Below, one piece after another: positions 31,606-33,169 of a stretch of DNA of 33,169 nucleotides. The notes beneath the pieces are model-generated. The model was not told the origin of the DNA. It searched no databases and worked only from the letters and a program-made list of their open reading frames with translations. A program made the position numbers and the translations under genes. The DNA comes from Deltaproteobacteria bacterium. Its GTDB lineage: Bacteria; Desulfobacterota; Dissulfuribacteria; Dissulfuribacterales; QOAL01. Location of the stretch: contig JALWNK010000071.1 in NCBI GenBank assembly GCA_026995935.1, positions 1-33,169 on the forward strand, read 5' to 3'. Position 1 is the first letter of the stretch, and the number at the start of each line of letters is the position of its first letter.

Positions 31606-32670
31606 GTGAACGAAAAAAAATCCTTATATGCCAAGGCCGGTGTAGACATAGACAAGGCCAATCGCCTTGTGACAAGCATAAGGGACGTAGTGTCCTCCAC
31701 ATATACCAAGGGTGTTATCACGGAGATAGGTGGCTTTGCAGGGCTCTTCGCCCTTGATCATGACAAGTACAAAAACCCCGTGCTGGTTTCATCCACGGAC
31801 GGAGTGGGTACCAAGCTGAAGATCGCCTTTATGACAGGGACCCACAGCAGCGTTGGCATAGATCTGGTTGCCATGTGCGTTAACGACATAGTGGTGACAG
31901 GTGCGGCCCCTTTATTCTTCCTGGACTACTTTGCCACTGGCAAACTGAAGGAAGATATGGCAAAGGCAGTCATTCAGGGGATTGCAGAGGGATGCAAACA
32001 GGCAGGCTGTGCCCTTATTGGGGGAGAGACCGCAGAGATGCCTGGCATGTATCCTGAAAACGAATACGATCTTGCCGGCTTTGCCGTGGGCGTTGTTGAC
32101 AGAGACAGGATAATAGATGGCTCTGACATAAGCGTTGGTCATGAGATAATCGGGATCGCCTCCTCTGGCCTTCACAGTAACGGTTACTCCCTGGTGAGAA
32201 AACTCATCTTTGAGGAAATGGGTCTTTCTGACACGGATACCATTGAGGAGGTACCTGGTGGCACAATAGGCGACATTCTCCTTACACCCACAAGAATTTA
32301 TGTAAAAACCATCTTGAACCTGCTGAAAAGCTTTAGTATCCACGGCATAGTGCACATTACAGGGGGAGGGTTCCAGGACAACATTCCAAGGGTGCTGCCG
32401 GATCAGTGCAAGGCGGTAATCAACAAGGGAAGCTGGTACGTACATCCAATATTCAAGTTCCTTCAAAGAAAGGGCAACATTCCTGAGGATGAGATGCTTA
32501 GGACCTTTAACTGCGGAATCGGCATGATAATTATCGTGCCCGCCTCTGAGAGCCAGGAGGTCTTGCTTCAGCTAAAGGCCCTTAACGAGGAGCCCTTTCT
32601 TCTTGGCCACATAGAGGAGCGCTCCCAGGATGAACCATCAGTGGTATTTAAAGGAGAGGCACTCTTTTGA
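31606..32670 (+). CDS. purM: Phosphoribosylformylglycinamidine cyclo-ligase (AIR synthetase)
   Basis: PurM closes the imidazole ring of purine synthesis using ATP, giving aminoimidazole ribonucleotide. The 354-residue protein has VSSTDGVGTKLKIA (ATP/substrate loop, about 61-74), DLVAMCVNDIVVTGA and the signature IGGETAEMPGMY. HITGGGFQDNIPRVL lies in the second domain, and the length matches the family. Translation starts with GTG at 31606, behind GAGAGGAAAAG. The stop codon overlaps the DUF523 start by 3 bases, so the two genes are one transcript. No other purine genes are in the window. Confidence 0.95.
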   Translation: MNEKKSLYAKAGVDIDKANRLVTSIRDVVSSTYTKGVITEIGGFAGLFALDHDKYKNPVLVSSTDGVGTKLKIAFMTGTHSSVGIDLVAMCVNDIVVTGAAPLFFLDYFATGKLKEDMAKAVIQGIAEGCKQAGCALIGGETAEMPGMYPENEYDLAGFAVGVVDRDRIIDGSDISVGHEIIGIASSGLHSNGYSLVRKLIFEEMGLSDTDTIEEVPGGTIGDILLTPTRIYVKTILNLLKSFSIHGIVHITGGGFQDNIPRVLPDQCKAVINKGSWYVHPIFKFLQRKGNIPEDEMLRTFNCGIGMIIIVPASESQEVLLQLKALNEEPFLLGHIEERSQDEPSVVFKGEALF

Positions 32671-33071
32671 TCCTGGTAAGTGGCTGCCTCCTTGGTATCT
32701 GCTGCAGGTATGATGGTTTGTCCAAGCCGGACGCAGACGTAATGGCCCTTGTCCACAGAAGAAACATCTTGCCGGTTTGTCCAGAACAGCTTGGAGGCCT
32801 GCCAACTCCAAGAAAGGCGGCCTATATTGCAGGAGGAGACGGCTTTGAAGTACTTTCTGGAACAGCCAGGGTCCTTACTGTGGAAAACAAAAAAGATGTC
32901 ACAGATGCCTTTATAAGAGGGGCAAGGGAGTGTGAAAGGCTTGCTAGGCTATTTGGAATAAAAAAGGCCATACTTAAATCCCGCAGCCCATCCTGCGGCC
33001 TGACCATGCAGACAGGGGTTACGGCTGCCGCACTCATTCTTGCAGGATTAGAGGTGCTTGAGGCAGGTTAA
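32667..33071 (+). CDS. DUF523 family protein
   Basis: This 134-residue protein begins ILVSGCLLGICCRYDG and continues with VCPEQLGGLPTPR, then AILKSRSPSCGL. These three cysteine-containing motifs are characteristic of DUF523 (PF04463). The cysteines (C7, C12, C13, C38 and C109) suggest a metal or Fe-S site; recent work connects DUF523 members with desulfidase or thiouracil chemistry, but I treat the activity here as open. Translation begins with TTG at 32667, where TTGA overlaps the purM stop, with AAGGAG inside the purM end. The gene meets the HU-like gene tail to tail, their stop codons sharing bases. Confidence 0.88.
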   Translation: MILVSGCLLGICCRYDGLSKPDADVMALVHRRNILPVCPEQLGGLPTPRKAAYIAGGDGFEVLSGTARVLTVENKKDVTDAFIRGARECERLARLFGIKKAILKSRSPSCGLTMQTGVTAAALILAGLEVLEAG

Positions 33072-33081
33072 GTGCCTGCCT
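33061..33081. terminator. Hairpin at the convergent ends of DUF523 and HU-like genes
   Basis: AGGCAGG (33061-33067) pairs perfectly with CCTGCCT (33075-33081) around a 7-base loop that contains both overlapping stop codons. It could serve both strands as a weak terminator or transcript-end protector, but the following T-run is short (TTTGCC). Confidence 0.45.
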
Positions 33082-33169
33082 TTGCCATTACGCGTTCCTT
33101 GAGGTCTTTGCCCACCTTGAAAAAGGGCAGTTTCTTGGGTTTTACCTTGATCTTTTCTCCAGTCTTTGG
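33068..33169 (-). CDS. HU/IHF-family DNA-binding protein, N-terminal part missing
   Basis: Only the last 33 codons are inside the window. They read PKTGEKIKVKPKKLPFFKVGKDL followed in the frame by KERVMAKAGT and a TAA stop (here given in two pieces). This is the DNA-arm end and C-terminal helix of the HU/IHF class of nucleoid proteins, which bend DNA as dimers. The phrase LPFFKVGKDLKERV is the standard family ending. Whether it is HU or an IHF subunit cannot be told from this part. Its stop overlaps the DUF523 stop, and a hairpin covers the junction. Confidence 0.9.
   Translation of the reverse strand, partial: PKTGEKIKVKPKKLPFFKVGKDLKERVMAKAGT

Noticed and set aside
1-33169. CRISPR arrays, insertion sequences, tRNA or rRNA genes, prophage
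   Set aside because: No regularly spaced repeats, transposase or integrase motifs or tRNA-like cloverleaf segments were found in the short gaps between genes.

Overview
The window reads as chromosomal DNA of an anaerobic, motile, Gram-negative-type bacterium. A Desulfobacterota (sulfur- or sulfate-metabolising 'deltaproteobacterial') host is my best guess. The grounds are a four-subunit pyruvate:ferredoxin oxidoreductase in porGDAB order, a monofunctional Ni-carbon monoxide dehydrogenase, periplasmic c-type cytochromes with a di-heme peroxidase under a PerR-type regulator, ThyX, LarC, and an SO_0444-type metal permease. Species and genus cannot be fixed from the sequence alone. Coding density is high, most genes lie on the minus strand, and no tRNA, rRNA, CRISPR array, insertion sequence or prophage gene was seen.

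Layout. Positions 1-673 (-) hold the 5' part of pyrB, cut by the window edge and preceded by an intrinsic terminator whose 3' arm carries the likely pyrB ribosome-binding site. 726-3716 (-) is porGDAB, with a strong candidate promoter and an 81-nt leader segment that can fold into a three-way junction. 3925-8087 (-) is a NorQ/CbbQ AAA+ ATPase, a CbbO/NorD-like VWA protein, a DUF166-like cysteine protein and a small basic orphan; no nitric oxide reductase or Rubisco is nearby. 8211-8651 (-) is a gamma-glutamylcyclotransferase-fold protein. 8758-10992 (+) carries a small acidic orphan with its own promoter and terminator, a phosphoglycolate phosphatase-like HAD enzyme and a Cu/Zn-efflux-type permease.

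11034-14321 (-) is an oxidative-stress block: a PerR-like regulator, then a di-heme cytochrome c peroxidase, a Tat-exported metallophosphoesterase and a mono-heme cytochrome. The last three share one promoter overlapped by three TTTAAT/ATTAAA half-sites. 14454-17323 (-) is a cheW-MCP pair behind a candidate sigma-28 promoter. 17546-27222 (-) is a long, tightly packed run: sugar-nucleotide epimerase, a WecA/CapD-type fusion protein, thyX, nadB, a VTT-domain membrane protein, larC, pgpA, cinA and thpR. 27430-31473 (-) is a second run: cysteine-rich protein, TadA-like deaminase, radical SAM protein and CODH. 31606-33071 (+) is purM and a DUF523 gene, meeting tail to tail the 3' end of an HU/IHF-family gene.

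How the parts may work together. PorGDAB and CODH both pass electrons to ferredoxin, so the window supplies two entry points for low-potential electrons. The PerR block detoxifies peroxide in the periplasm. The least explained parts, and the best candidates for new biology, are the porGDAB leader RNA, the pyrB terminator/RBS overlap, the NorQ-NorD-DUF166-orphan cluster, the radical SAM/CODH operon with a cysteine-rich partner, and the membrane fusion of a polyprenyl-phosphate sugar transferase with a CapD-type nucleotide-sugar domain.
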